This document shows, piece after piece, positions 25,242 through 33,934 of a stretch of 64,000 nucleotides of DNA (position 1 is its first letter; the number at the start of each line of letters is the position of its first letter). The notes beneath the pieces are model-generated. The model was not told the origin of the DNA, searched no databases, and saw only the letters and a list, made by a program, of their open reading frames with translations. A program made the translations under genes and the position numbers. The DNA comes from Rhodospirillum sp047263945 (GTDB lineage Bacteria; Pseudomonadota; Alphaproteobacteria; Rhodospirillales; Rhodospirillaceae), in the NCBI RefSeq assembly GCF_047263945.1, contig NZ_JBLAVB010000002.1, forward strand, positions 248,001-312,000, given 5' to 3'.

Positions 25242-26102
25242 TGCGGCCTGGGACCAGATCCCTGTCACGGCCGCCTCGCATGCGAATGTGGAGAAATCCT
25301 TCGGATCGCGGCCCAAGACCCGCTGCACCCCATCGCCCAGCCCGACATTCCGCCCGTCCAGCACGGTGGAAAACAGGTAGTCCAGTAACCAAACAACGTC
25401 CTTAGGTGCTCCGCACCGGCTGACGTCCTCAAGAAAGGCGTCGTGGGAGATCTGGACAAAATTGATCGACCGCCCAGAAGCCCGGACGATCTCTCGGGCG
25501 ATCTCGGCGAAAGTCATAGCCCGGGGACCCGTCACCTCCAAGACCTCCCCGACCCAATCCGGTTCGGTCATGGCCGCTACGGCCACGTCGGCAATGTCAT
25601 CGGCATCGATAAAGGGTTCGGGAATATCCCCAGCGGGAAGGGCGATGGTTCCACCCTGGACCATGGGGAGAAATGCGCCTTCGGTGAAGTTCTGGTTGAA
25701 CCAACTCGCCCGGACGACCGTGGCCTCCAGACCGCTGGACAATACGATCCTTTCGCAGGTTTCTGCTCCGGCCTCTCCTCGCCCCGAAAGCAAGACAAGA
25801 CGGCGTAATCCAGCGGCACGAGCGCTTTCGACAAAGTCCGCGATGGTCTCGGGCGCCCCGGGAATGGCGAGGTCCGGGGCGTAGTTCACATAGGCAACCT
25901 CCATAGCGTCCAGAGCCGCAGACCACCCTGAGGGGCTGCCCCAATCAAAAGGGATTGCCCCCCGCCTGGAGCCAACTCGAGTGGGGACTCCTTTGGCGGT
26001 CAGGCGGTCAACGATGCGATGGCCGGTTTTTCCCGTGCCACCCAAGACCAAAACAGACGGGGTTTGGGAGCAGCGACCCTGAGGGGCGAGGATATTGGGC
26101 AT
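25227..26102 (-). CDS. NmrA-like NAD(P)-binding oxidoreductase
   Basis: 291 residues from the ATG at 26102, six bases after AAAGGAC. The Rossmann motif VLVLGGTGKTGHRIVDRLTAKG binds the dinucleotide at the N-terminus. Further family features are VAYVNYAPDLA, AGLRRLVLLSGRGE, VVRASWFNQNFTEG and FIDADDIADVAVAAM. Members of this atypical short-chain dehydrogenase group include redox sensors (NmrA, HSCARG) and quinone or azo reductases; the catalytic Tyr-x-x-x-Lys is not evident, so it may be a sensor or an enzyme. It diverges from a TetR gene, with a dyad between them, and is probably the TetR target. The last residues come from a repeat fragment. Confidence 0.85.
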   Translation of the reverse strand: MPNILAPQGRCSQTPSVLVLGGTGKTGHRIVDRLTAKGVPTRVGSRRGAIPFDWGSPSGWSAALDAMEVAYVNYAPDLAIPGAPETIADFVESARAAGLRRLVLLSGRGEAGAETCERIVLSSGLEATVVRASWFNQNFTEGAFLPMVQGGTIALPAGDIPEPFIDADDIADVAVAAMTEPDWVGEVLEVTGPRAMTFAEIAREIVRASGRSINFVQISHDAFLEDVSRCGAPKDVVWLLDYLFSTVLDGRNVGLGDGVQRVLGRDPKDFSTFACEAAVTGIWSQAASKIL

Positions 26103-26127
26103 GGCGTAGTCCTTTCGACGAGTCAAA

Positions 26128-26158
26128 TTGACACAGTGTAAACTTTACACAGCGTCAA
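26128..26158. promoter_or_regulatory. Probable TetR operator
   Basis: A 31-base dyad between the divergent NmrA-like and TetR genes: inner TGTAAA-C-TTTACA, outer TTGAC/GTCAA, with two unpaired positions in the half-sites. Placement overlaps the likely promoters of both genes, so the regulator should control both. Confidence 0.75.
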
Positions 26159-26242
26159 TATCGCCTCCCTTGACATGCTGTCAAGTTCCATTCATCTCTG
26201 TCCCACCATTGATTGTCCCCACTCCAACCCAGAGAAACGCCC

Positions 26243-26875
26243 TTGCCCCAAACCACCCCAACCCCGACATCGGGCAAATCCTCCCGTGACGCCACCCGAG
26301 ACCGAATCCTCGATGCCTGCTGGCGCTTGCTTGAGCGGGGTCCCGGGGCCCAGGTCCGCATGGGAGATGTCGCCAAGGAAGCGGGCGTCAGCCGCCAGGC
26401 CGTCTACCTGCATTTCCAGAACAGGGCAGACTTACTCATTGCCACGACCCGATTCATCGAGGACCGTGCGGACACGGAAGAACGCCTCGCCCCCAGCCGT
26501 ACCGCGACCACAGGACAGGAGCGGCTGGAGAGCTTCATCCAGGCTTGGTGTGGGTTCATTCCGGTGATTCATGGGGGAGCGGGTGCCCTGATGGCGATGG
26601 CCGATACGGACCCCGAAGCCCAAGCCGCCTGGGGCAACCGCATGGAAGCCCTCCGCCAGGGCTGCGAGGCCGCGATCACAGCCTTGGACCGAGATGGCGA
26701 TCTGGACCCGGCGCTGACCGTCGAGCGTGCCACGGACAGCCTTTGGGCTCTCCTTTCCGTTCGCCTGTGGGAACAGCTGGTCCAGGATCGGGGATGGAGT
26801 CAGGAAGATTATGTTTTTGAAATAAAACGACTGTCCCGCAGGGCCTTTCTCAAACCCTCTGGCGAGCAGGGATAG
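26243..26875 (+). CDS. TetR family transcriptional regulator
   Basis: About 210 residues from a TTG at 26243; the start is uncertain because the next upstream TTG at 26213 is also in frame and no ATG fits. The N-terminal DNA-binding domain reads TRDRILDACWRLLERG, then VRMGDVAKEAGVSRQAVYLHFQNRADLL, the classic TetR helix-turn-helix. The ligand domain is all-helical with no informative motif (LAPSRTATTGQERLESFIQAWCGF). It is divergent from the NmrA-like gene and the dyad at 26128-26158 is the likely operator. The inducer is unknown. Confidence 0.9.
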   Translation: MPQTTPTPTSGKSSRDATRDRILDACWRLLERGPGAQVRMGDVAKEAGVSRQAVYLHFQNRADLLIATTRFIEDRADTEERLAPSRTATTGQERLESFIQAWCGFIPVIHGGAGALMAMADTDPEAQAAWGNRMEALRQGCEAAITALDRDGDLDPALTVERATDSLWALLSVRLWEQLVQDRGWSQEDYVFEIKRLSRRAFLKPSGEQG

Positions 26876-26899
26876 CCGACAGGCCCGAAACGACCGAAG

Positions 26900-28645
26900 T
26901 CAGACCCCCTTTCCAACCGATGACGCATCCGATGCCGACTCCTGGCGGGCCTCATCCATGGCTTGGGTCAGCCCCGTGTAATGGTCCCCCCGCAGCGCAC
27001 GCACCAAATCCGCTACCGCAGCCGGATCGGCCTTGGCCGCCTTGGCCGCCTCCGCCCCCAGGCGCAAGCTCGCCTCCAAAGTCTCCGGCACGGCGTGCGC
27101 CGCCCCCTGGTTCCGAAGATGCTCGGACATGGCCAAGTCCCGGGCCCGGGCGTGGACAGGGAGGTTGGGGAAATGGTGGCGGACAGTCCAGAGAGTCCGT
27201 TCCGCAGCCCGAGGGCTATCCAGGGTAATCACCAAAAGGCGAGCCTCCGCCGCGCCGACAGCGCGCAGAATCTCCGGCCGACTGGCGTCCCCGTAATAGA
27301 CCCGGGTCCCCGCCTTGCGCCCCCGGTCCACGTTCTCGCTGTCCAGATCAATGGCGCGACACGGGATTCCAAGGCTGTGAAGCATACGTGCCACTGTCTC
27401 GCCCACCCGACCAAACCCCGCAATCAGAACGGGGCGGTCTTCCGACGGGTCCGCATCCTCGGCGCCATCGGCCGCCCTTGCATTCTTAAACCGGGGCGCC
27501 AACCGGTCACCCAGCATCGCCAACAAGGGCGTAACAGCCATACCCAGGGCGATCACCGAGACCAACGGTTCGGAGACCGCCGGAGCAAGCACACCCTGCT
27601 CCCCCGCATAGGCGAACAGGACGAAACCGAATTCCCCAGCCTGGGCCAGCAGCAATCCCGCCTGGAGGGATCCTGCAGCATCCAGCCCGGATAATCGCGC
27701 CAGACCGATGATCAGCCCGGCCTTGACCACCAGCAGGACGACCAAAGCGCCCAGGATCAACGACCAATTGTTCACCAACGCCCCCAGATCGATACCCATG
27801 CCCACGGCCATAAAAAACAAGCCGAGCAACAATCCCCGGAAGGGCTGGATATCCACTTCAACCTGATGGCGGTATTCGGAATCGGCAAGCAGCACGCCCG
27901 CGAGAAATGCACCCATGGCCATGGACAGCCCCGCATGCTCCATAAGCCAGCCAAAGCCCAGGACCAGCAACAGGGCCATCCCGGTGAAGACCTCCGCCCC
28001 TCGGGTCGAGGCAATCAGTTTCAAGACCGGATTGATCAGAATCCGTCCTCCCAGGATCACCGCCACCAGGATCCCCAAGGTCTCAACGATGGCTAGACCC
28101 AAGTCCATGGATAACCCCGACCCCGTATCCGCCAGAAGGGGAACCATCGCCAACAGAGGCACAACCGCGAGGTCTTGGAAGAGCAGAATGGAGAATCCGG
28201 CGCGGCCCCACTGGGCAGAGAGTTGATTTCGATCTGACAACAGTTGCACGCCGAACGCCGTGGAGGACAGGGCAAGACCGAATCCAGCCACCAGGGCGGG
28301 TCCCGGATCCAGCCCCAACCCCAGGGAAGCCAAAGCAGAGAGCGCCCCCCCGGACACCAGGACCTGGGCTCCCCCCAGGCCAAACACCAAGCGGCGCATG
28401 ACCCACAGGCGGCTGGGTTTGAGTTCGATGCCGATCAAAAACAACAGAAAGACGACTCCGAACTCGCCAATATGGGCGATTTCCCCGGGATCTCGGATCA
28501 AACCTAAGCCCCAGGGTCCGATAACCGCACCGGCCACCAGATAGCCCAGGATTGCCCCAAAACCCAGACGGCTGAACACTGTGGCTGCCGCGATTGCCGC
28601 AACCAGCAGGGTCAAGACCTCAACAAGCACACCATGATCTTCCAT
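26900..28645 (-). CDS. CPA2 cation:proton antiporter with RCK/TrkA-N domain (KefB/YbaL type)
   Basis: 581 residues. The first 390 form the antiporter: VFSRLGFGAILGYLVAGAVIGPWGLGLI, GEFGVVFLLFLIGIELKPSRLW and GLALSSTAFGVQLL are CPA2 signatures, with about twelve hydrophobic segments. From about residue 410 an RCK N-domain begins PVLIAGFGRVGETVARML (Rossmann GxGxxG) and continues with YYGDASRPEILRAVGAAEARLLVI. This architecture is shared by glutathione-gated KefB/KefC and by YbaL. No KefF/KefG partner gene is adjacent, although a KefF-like quinone reductase lies at 52 kb. It should export K+ in exchange for H+ at the inner membrane. It probably follows the polyphosphate gene in one transcript (11-base gap). 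Confidence 0.9.
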   Translation of the reverse strand: MEDHGVLVEVLTLLVAAIAAATVFSRLGFGAILGYLVAGAVIGPWGLGLIRDPGEIAHIGEFGVVFLLFLIGIELKPSRLWVMRRLVFGLGGAQVLVSGGALSALASLGLGLDPGPALVAGFGLALSSTAFGVQLLSDRNQLSAQWGRAGFSILLFQDLAVVPLLAMVPLLADTGSGLSMDLGLAIVETLGILVAVILGGRILINPVLKLIASTRGAEVFTGMALLLVLGFGWLMEHAGLSMAMGAFLAGVLLADSEYRHQVEVDIQPFRGLLLGLFFMAVGMGIDLGALVNNWSLILGALVVLLVVKAGLIIGLARLSGLDAAGSLQAGLLLAQAGEFGFVLFAYAGEQGVLAPAVSEPLVSVIALGMAVTPLLAMLGDRLAPRFKNARAADGAEDADPSEDRPVLIAGFGRVGETVARMLHSLGIPCRAIDLDSENVDRGRKAGTRVYYGDASRPEILRAVGAAEARLLVITLDSPRAAERTLWTVRHHFPNLPVHARARDLAMSEHLRNQGAAHAVPETLEASLRLGAEAAKAAKADPAAVADLVRALRGDHYTGLTQAMDEARQESASDASSVGKGV

Positions 28646-28656
28646 AAGGAGGGGTC

Positions 28657-30285
28657 TTAGCCTTTCTTGAGTCTCCGCTCCAGGTCATCACAGACGGTGC
28701 GCAGGATCTTCACCCGGGCAAACTTCTTGCTGTTCCCCTCAACCAGGGTCCAGGGCGCAACGGAGGTGCTGGTACGTTCCACCATCTCATTCACCGCCGT
28801 CTCGTACTCGTCCCATTTGTCCCGGTTTCGCCAGTCTTCTTCGGTGAGTTTCCAGCGCTTGTAGGGGATTTCTTCCCGCTCCTTAAAGCGGGAGAGTTGT
28901 TCATCCTTGGTGATATGCACCCAGAATTTGGACAGGACAATGCCGTGGTCAACCAGTTGGGATTCGAAATCCCGGATTTCGGAGAAAGCCCGACGCCACT
29001 CATTCCGGCTGGCAAAGCCCTCAACCCGCTCCACCAGGACCCGACCATACCAGGAGCGGTCGAAAATGGTGAACCGACCGGCCCGGCTCATGTGGCGCCA
29101 GAACCGCCAGAGGTAATGCTGGGCCTTTTCCTCATCCGTCGGCGCAGCCACCGGGATCACCTGATAGTCCCGGGCATCCAACGACTTGGTCAGGCGGCGG
29201 ATGGCGCCTCCCTTCCCAGCCGCATCCCAACCTTCGAACATCAACACCGTGGACACCCCCTTGGCCTTGGCCTTGCGGGAGAGCTCGTTCAAGCGTGCCT
29301 GTTCGAAGGCCAATTCCTTCTCGTAATGTTTCTTGGACAGATCCAGGTCCATCTCCAGGGTATGCAGGATGGAGGGCAACCCCTGGTGCATCTCCCCAAG
29401 CACCGCATCCACATCGTCGTTGGTCGATAGGCTGGAGGCCAGTTGATCCGAGGCCTTGGCCTTTGCGCTTTTGGGCGGGGTGCTTTTGACTTGGTCGGGC
29501 TTGGTTTCCGCCGTGGCCGGTTTCTCGTCCTTGGGCATCTCCTTGGACAAACTGGCCACCGCCTTCAAAGCGGCCCGTTCGGCCAACTGGTTGCGAATGG
29601 CATCCCGAAGGGTTTTCAGGACCGTCACAGACCTGTACCGGTGATCCTCCCCTTCGATGATCTGCCATTGGGCATGGGCGACACTGGTCCGCTGAATCAG
29701 GCGCTCCGCGGCATCGATAAAGGAGTCGTAATCCCGCCAGTGGTCCCAGTCCGTCTGGGTGACCCGCCAACTCGACAGGGGATCCTTCTCCAGGGTCTTC
29801 AGACGTTTGCGTTGTGCGTCTTTCCCCAAATGCATCCAGAATTTGAGGATCAGCGCCCCATCGTCGGCCAAGGTTTTCTCGAAGGCCGACACCCGTTCCA
29901 GGGCGGCATCAAAAGCCGGTTGGTCAATTTTGTTGGATGCCCGCTCCATGAAGGGGCGGGAATACCAAGACGATAGGAACAGCCCCACCTGCCCCTTGGG
30001 CGGCAAATCCCGCCAATACCGCCAAAACTCCGGCCGCTCCCGTTCCTCATCCGAGGGCGGGCCGTAGGCGCGGGTGCGAATCCAGCGGGGGTCCATCCAC
30101 TCGTTGATCAAGTTGACGCTTTCGCCCTTGCCGCCACCGTCCACGCCAGAGAACAGGACGATCACGGGAAAGTCCGCCTGCAACAGCAACTGCTGCAGCT
30201 CCAACAACTCCGTGCGCAAGGGCGTCGCCAAACGCTCAAATTCGTCTTTGGATACCTTGCGCCCCAATTCGGCTGTGCGAAACAT
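28657..30285 (-). CDS. pap: Polyphosphate:AMP phosphotransferase (two-domain PPK2)
   Basis: 542 residues with two PPK2 domains in tandem. Each has a Walker A-like loop: FSGVDGGGKGES near residue 43 and FEGWDAAGKGGA near residue 320; each is followed by the lid and Walker B region (WDHWRDYDSFID; FTIFDRSWYGRVLVERVEGF). The linker near residues 225-265 is Lys/Pro/Ala-rich. The tandem form is the class II type that phosphorylates AMP to ADP from polyphosphate, as in Acinetobacter and Pseudomonas. It acts in the cytoplasm and would help rebuild adenylate energy charge from polyphosphate stores. The antiporter gene follows at 11 bases, but a functional link is not evident. Confidence 0.92.
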   Translation of the reverse strand: MFRTAELGRKVSKDEFERLATPLRTELLELQQLLLQADFPVIVLFSGVDGGGKGESVNLINEWMDPRWIRTRAYGPPSDEERERPEFWRYWRDLPPKGQVGLFLSSWYSRPFMERASNKIDQPAFDAALERVSAFEKTLADDGALILKFWMHLGKDAQRKRLKTLEKDPLSSWRVTQTDWDHWRDYDSFIDAAERLIQRTSVAHAQWQIIEGEDHRYRSVTVLKTLRDAIRNQLAERAALKAVASLSKEMPKDEKPATAETKPDQVKSTPPKSAKAKASDQLASSLSTNDDVDAVLGEMHQGLPSILHTLEMDLDLSKKHYEKELAFEQARLNELSRKAKAKGVSTVLMFEGWDAAGKGGAIRRLTKSLDARDYQVIPVAAPTDEEKAQHYLWRFWRHMSRAGRFTIFDRSWYGRVLVERVEGFASRNEWRRAFSEIRDFESQLVDHGIVLSKFWVHITKDEQLSRFKEREEIPYKRWKLTEEDWRNRDKWDEYETAVNEMVERTSTSVAPWTLVEGNSKKFARVKILRTVCDDLERRLKKG

Positions 30286-30666
30286 CTAACCGCCCCTTTT
30301 CTAAACTGCCCGCTTTTTTCCCCTCGGATCAAAACATTAGACGAAAATCACCGAAATCGGAATCGATTTAAGCCACCGAAAGGGAACCAGCGCCCCAAGA
30401 CGGTTTCGTGTCACGGCAATACCGACCAAGCGCGGGGGTGGCCGGAACGGGATCCCTCTGCTACTTTCCCCTACGGCTTGGCGGACCTCTCCTTTTTTGT
30501 CCACAAGCCCCGGACTCAGTTAGGGAAGCCGACGCGGACGGGATGGGGTGGATTTTCTTTCCCCTCCCTCGGTGTTGGGCTGCCTCCAGTCCCACCTTTT
30601 CGGGACGCGCAACCGTGCGGCCCCACTGCGGACCAACAACCGATACTGGCATAGGGGAAACGAGCC
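30286..30666. other. Intergenic region before pgk
   Basis: About 380 bases between the divergent pap and pgk genes. It must hold both promoters. AGGGGAAACGAG lies just before the pgk ATG and is the likely ribosome-binding site. No RNA gene, repeat copy or convincing hairpin was identified, and the glyceraldehyde-3-phosphate dehydrogenase gene that often precedes pgk is not here. Confidence 0.5.
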
Positions 30667-31863
30667 ATGCCCACCTTCAAGACCATCGACGACCTGGATG
30701 TGACCGGCAAACGCGTGCTCGTGCGCGCGGATCTGAACGTGCCGATCCGGGACGGCAAGGTCACCGACACCACCCGCATCGACCGGTCTGCCCAGACCAT
30801 CCGTGATCTGGCCGAGAAGGGCGCCTGCGTTGTCGTCTGCTCCCACTTCGGACGCCCAAAAGGTCAGCGCGTCCCGGAAATGAGCCTGAAACCCATTGTC
30901 GAACCCCTGTCCAAGGCCCTGGGGAACATGGCCGTTTCCTTCGCCGACGATTGCGTCGGTCCGGCTGCGGAATTGGTCGTCAATGGCCTCGCCCCGGGCG
31001 AAGTCGCCCTGTTGGAGAACCTGCGCTATCACGCTGAGGAAGAGAAGAACGATCCGGACTTCGCCCAGAAGCTGGCCGCGCTCTGCGACATCTATGTGAA
31101 CGACGCCTTCTCCTCGGCCCACCGCGCCCATGCCTCCACCGAATACATCGCCCGTCTCGTCCCAGCCGCAGCCGGTCGCCTGATGCAGGCCGAACTGGAC
31201 GCCCTGGGCAAGGCCCTGGAAGCCCCCGAGCGCCCCGTGGCCGCCATCGTTGGCGGTGCCAAGGTCTCCACCAAGCTGGAACTGCTGGGGAATTTGGTCG
31301 AAAAGGTAGACATGATCGTCATCGGCGGCGGCATGGCCAACACCTTCCTGTTCGCCATGGGCACCGAGATCGGCTCCAGCCTTTGCGAGAAGGACATGGC
31401 CGACACCGCCCGGGAGATTATGGAGAAAGCCGCTGCGGCGGGTTGTGAAATCGTCCTGCCCATCGACGCCGTGGTGGCGTCGGAATTCAAGGAAGGCGCG
31501 GCCAACGAAACTGTCTCGATCACAGCGGTGCCCAAGGACAAGATGATCCTGGATGTGGGCATAGCCAGTGCCAAGGCCGTGATTGCCAAACTGGAGACCT
31601 GCAAAACCCTGGTCTGGAACGGCCCCATGGGCGCCTTCGAGATCAAGCCCTTTGACGCCGCGACCAACTTCATTGCCCAGGCCGCAGCCCAAGCCACCAA
31701 GGCGGGCAAGCTGCTGACCGTAGCCGGTGGCGGCGACACCGTTTCGGCGCTCGCCAACGCGGGGGCGCAGGAAGACTTCACCTACATCTCGACCGCTGGC
31801 GGCGCCTTCCTGGAATGGCTGGAAGGCAAAACCCTGCCAGGTGTGGCCGCCCTGGAGGATTAG
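30667..31863 (+). CDS. pgk: Phosphoglycerate kinase
   Basis: 398 residues, a normal length. The signature RVLVRADLNVPIRDGKVTDTTRI opens the N-domain, then VCSHFGRPKG, LLENLRYHAEEEKNDPDFAQKLA and the domain hinge. The C-domain has AIVGGAKVSTKLELL, MIVIGGGMANTFL, VWNGPMGAFE and VAGGGDTVSAL, which bind the nucleotide. It moves the acyl phosphate of 1,3-bisphosphoglycerate to ADP in glycolysis and runs in reverse in gluconeogenesis or the Calvin cycle. It stands alone, with repeats downstream rather than fba or pyk. Assignment is secure. Confidence 0.97.
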   Translation: MPTFKTIDDLDVTGKRVLVRADLNVPIRDGKVTDTTRIDRSAQTIRDLAEKGACVVVCSHFGRPKGQRVPEMSLKPIVEPLSKALGNMAVSFADDCVGPAAELVVNGLAPGEVALLENLRYHAEEEKNDPDFAQKLAALCDIYVNDAFSSAHRAHASTEYIARLVPAAAGRLMQAELDALGKALEAPERPVAAIVGGAKVSTKLELLGNLVEKVDMIVIGGGMANTFLFAMGTEIGSSLCEKDMADTAREIMEKAAAAGCEIVLPIDAVVASEFKEGAANETVSITAVPKDKMILDVGIASAKAVIAKLETCKTLVWNGPMGAFEIKPFDAATNFIAQAAAQATKAGKLLTVAGGGDTVSALANAGAQEDFTYISTAGGAFLEWLEGKTLPGVAALED

Positions 31864-31972
31864 GACCGTTTGCAGAGTAGGGGGGGCTCCACCCGCTGTC
31901 GGCCCTTCTTGGACCTCAAAGGGACTCCTGGCGCGTTCCCCCCTGGGGCATGCCTGTGCGTCTGCTCGGGAT

Positions 31973-32144
31973 AGGGCAGTGTCTTATATTTTTTGGGCGA
32001 TTGCCCAAGCCCATTTGGGGGCAAATGCCCCCAAACCCCCCTTTTTTTGTCCGGGGTCTGGGGCTTTTCGGCCCCAGCCTCGCCAAAGAAGGGGGGGGAC
32101 GGAGCAAAGGCCCGTGACGGGAAAACACCCTCTGTCGTATACAG
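31973..32144. repeat. Family 1 inverted-repeat element, copy E
   Basis: Opposite orientation to copies A and C: GGGCAGTGTCTTATATTTTT, GGGCGATTGCCC, CCCATTTGGGGGCAAATG, GGGGCTTTTCGGCCCC, then ACACCCTCTGTCGTATAC at the right. The left end is decayed. It lies after pgk; the stretch 31864-31972 shows nothing recognisable. Confidence 0.8.
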
Positions 32145-32207
32145 AGTGGGTCTGATAGACCGGGTTTCATAAACGTGGTCTAAATCACATGGTTAAAGAG
32201 AGGTATG

Positions 32208-32345
32208 ATACCAAGGTGCGGTGAGTTTGACTCACCACACCTTGGAAGCCGCCAAGTGGCCGCCGCGCCTTATGGCGCGTAAAAGCCCGCCTGGCGTTTG
32301 AACGCAAGAAAAGCGGCCTGGGTTTAAACCCGCGCCGCTTGGTAT
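32208..32345. repeat. Family 4 138-bp element, copy 1
   Basis: Ends ATACCAAGGTGCGG and CCGCGCCGCTTGGTAT are imperfect inverted repeats. Interior dyads include GGTGAG/CTCACC, GCGCCTTATGGCGC, GCGTTTGAACGC and GGGTTTAAACCC. The reverse complement of 57555-57692 matches it at all but about six of 138 positions. Confidence 0.9.
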
Positions 32346-32398
32346 GAGACGGAAAGCCGCTGCACAGTTTTTCTCATTCCGCTCTAAAACACCGACCA

Positions 32399-32824
32399 TT
32401 AAACAATGGTCAGACGCACATCAATATTGCCACGGGTGGCATTGGAATAGGGGCAAACCTTGTGAGCCCGCTCCACCAGGGTTTTGGCGGCGGCAGGATC
32501 CATGCCGGGGAGGGAAATCCTCAGGTCGACCTCAAGACCAAAACCGTCGGGAACGGGGCCAACCCCGACTGTTGCGCCAACGGATACGTCGGAGGCAAGC
32601 GGCAATTTGTCCTGCCCGGCGATGAACTTCAAGGCACTAAGGAAACAGGCGCTATATCCGGCTGCGAAGAGTTGTTCCGGATTGGTGCCGTCTCCACCCC
32701 CACCACCCAACTCCTTTGGGGTGGAGAGACGGAAGTCAAACTTGCCGTCATCCGTGACAGCACGACCATCTCGACCGCCGGTGACAGTGGCCTGGCCGCG
32801 ATACAGGATTTTTTCGATAGACAT
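32399..32824 (-). CDS. ohr: Organic hydroperoxide resistance protein (Ohr)
   Basis: 141 residues, the standard Ohr length. Both catalytic cysteines are seen: GYSACFLSALKF and the second at KVCPYSNATRGNIDVRL. The strings YRGQATVTGGRDGRA and ELGGGGGDGTNPEQLFAAGYSACF are diagnostic and separate Ohr from OsmC. It reduces organic and fatty acid hydroperoxides using lipoyl-lysine as reductant. The MarR-type regulator gene lies immediately upstream in the same direction. A perfect 12-base palindrome at 32862-32873 sits in the gap where its promoter should be. Confidence 0.96.
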   Translation of the reverse strand: MSIEKILYRGQATVTGGRDGRAVTDDGKFDFRLSTPKELGGGGGDGTNPEQLFAAGYSACFLSALKFIAGQDKLPLASDVSVGATVGVGPVPDGFGLEVDLRISLPGMDPAAAKTLVERAHKVCPYSNATRGNIDVRLTIV

Positions 32825-32861
32825 GATGGGTTCCTTGTTGGTTTAAATCGTACGAATTAAT

Positions 32862-32873
32862 ATCGTGCACGAT
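32862..32873. promoter_or_regulatory. Predicted OhrR operator upstream of ohr
   Basis: ATCGTGCACGAT, a perfect palindrome also present at 33421-33432 before ohrR. A weaker related string, ATCGTACGA, lies at about 32847. The shared site in front of both genes is typical of an autoregulated MarR-family repressor. Confidence 0.8.
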
Positions 32874-32932
32874 TTATTTGATGAAAGCAGGGTAGGGTTT
32901 GTACCACTTGCGGGGTCTCCCCTTCACCACGT

Positions 32933-33406
32933 TCATTCCGTGGTGCGATACAAGGCACCACGCAAACGAAGGAGGTCACCGCGCAAATCCGTCAACTCCG
33001 GAACCGTCATATCCGTAGCCCGAAGAACACAAGCAGGGACAACCCGCGCCCGATCCTTGAGCGTCCGCCCCTGTTCCGTTAGAGAAACAATGACCTGACG
33101 TTCATCTTCGGCCGACCGCACCCGTTGGAGCAAGCCGTTGGCTTCCATCCGCTTGAGCAATGGGGTCAGCGTCGTTGTCTCCAGCAGAAGTTGGTCACAG
33201 ATCTCCGAAACATTCCGTCCATCCCGTTCCCACAGAACCAGCATGACCAGATATTGTGGATAGGTCAGCTCCAGATCTTTCAATGCCTTGCGATACACCC
33301 GATTCATGCCGTGCATGGTGGAGTACAAGACGAAACAAAATTGGTTCGCCAACTTCAGTGAGTCGTCCATGTGGTCCGGGGTCGATTGGGATGTTTCGTT
33401 GCTCAT
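32933..33406 (-). CDS. ohrR: MarR family regulator OhrR
   Basis: 157 residues from the ATG at 33406. The peroxide-sensing Cys is placed as in OhrR: LKLANQFCFVLYSTMHGMNRVYR. The winged helix follows with LELTYPQYLVMLVLWERDGRNVSEICDQLLLETTTLTPLLKRMEANGLL and RSAEDERQVIVSLTEQG. OhrR represses ohr and releases DNA when its Cys is oxidised by organic peroxides. The same 12-base palindrome precedes both this gene and ohr. Order ohrR-ohr in one direction, with a 108-base gap that contains its own operator, suggests separate promoters under common control. Confidence 0.93.
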   Translation of the reverse strand: MSNETSQSTPDHMDDSLKLANQFCFVLYSTMHGMNRVYRKALKDLELTYPQYLVMLVLWERDGRNVSEICDQLLLETTTLTPLLKRMEANGLLQRVRSAEDERQVIVSLTEQGRTLKDRARVVPACVLRATDMTVPELTDLRGDLLRLRGALYRTTE

Positions 33407-33420
33407 AGACCAGTCATTAT

Positions 33421-33432
33421 ATCGTGCACGAT
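33421..33432. promoter_or_regulatory. Predicted OhrR operator upstream of ohrR
   Basis: ATCGTGCACGAT, 14 bases before the ohrR start codon, identical to the site before ohr. It would give autorepression. Confidence 0.8.
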
Positions 33433-33568
33433 CTATAGTCAAGCGATAAAAAAGAACCCGGGCGGCAAATACGATGCAGCGGCGGAAACCCAACCCCGGG
33501 TTTCCGCCGCGTCCACGATAAAAGACAAAGCGGCTCCCTCACCGAATCCGGTTCGGTTGCTCGGACTA

Positions 33569-33934
33569 TTATCCGTTGCACTCCGGCGGAACGATCGCGC
33601 AATCGGCACCGCAGGATTGCCGTGCCCGCTGCCGGACTTGATCCTTTGTGGCACCGATGGTTACCAGAGGAGCCCTATTGGGTCGGCTCGCCAAGGTAGC
33701 GCATTCCCTGGGACCAAAGCTGTCCAGAAGAGCGCAGTCTGCTCCGCAAATGCTCATCGCCTCACGCCGGGCTGCATCCGGGCTGGACATACCCCAACTC
33801 AAGCCATAGTCACGGGTTCCCGCGTTAAAAACAACCGCACCGTATTCAGCGGATCGGCGGGCGGGGGTCTGGGCACATCCGGAAACGGCGATTGCACCGA
33901 CGCAAACCAGAAGAACGGTTCCGCGCCACATCAT
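33569..33934 (-). CDS. DUF4189-like lipoprotein
   Basis: 121 residues. The N-terminus is a lipoprotein signal: WRGTVLLVCVGAIAVSGCAQ with the lipobox VSGC, so the mature protein should be attached to a membrane in the periplasm. The rest contains YGAVVFNAGTRDYGLSWGMSSPDAARREAMSICG and two Cys-x(3)-Cys pairs, which fits the DUF4189 pattern of small Cys-rich extracytoplasmic domains. The ATG overlaps the TGA of the upstream His-Asp-Gly repeat gene, so the two proteins are translated together. The function is not known; the pairing with a putative metal-binding repeat protein is the best clue. Confidence 0.75.
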   Translation of the reverse strand: MMWRGTVLLVCVGAIAVSGCAQTPARRSAEYGAVVFNAGTRDYGLSWGMSSPDAARREAMSICGADCALLDSFGPRECATLASRPNRAPLVTIGATKDQVRQRARQSCGADCAIVPPECNG

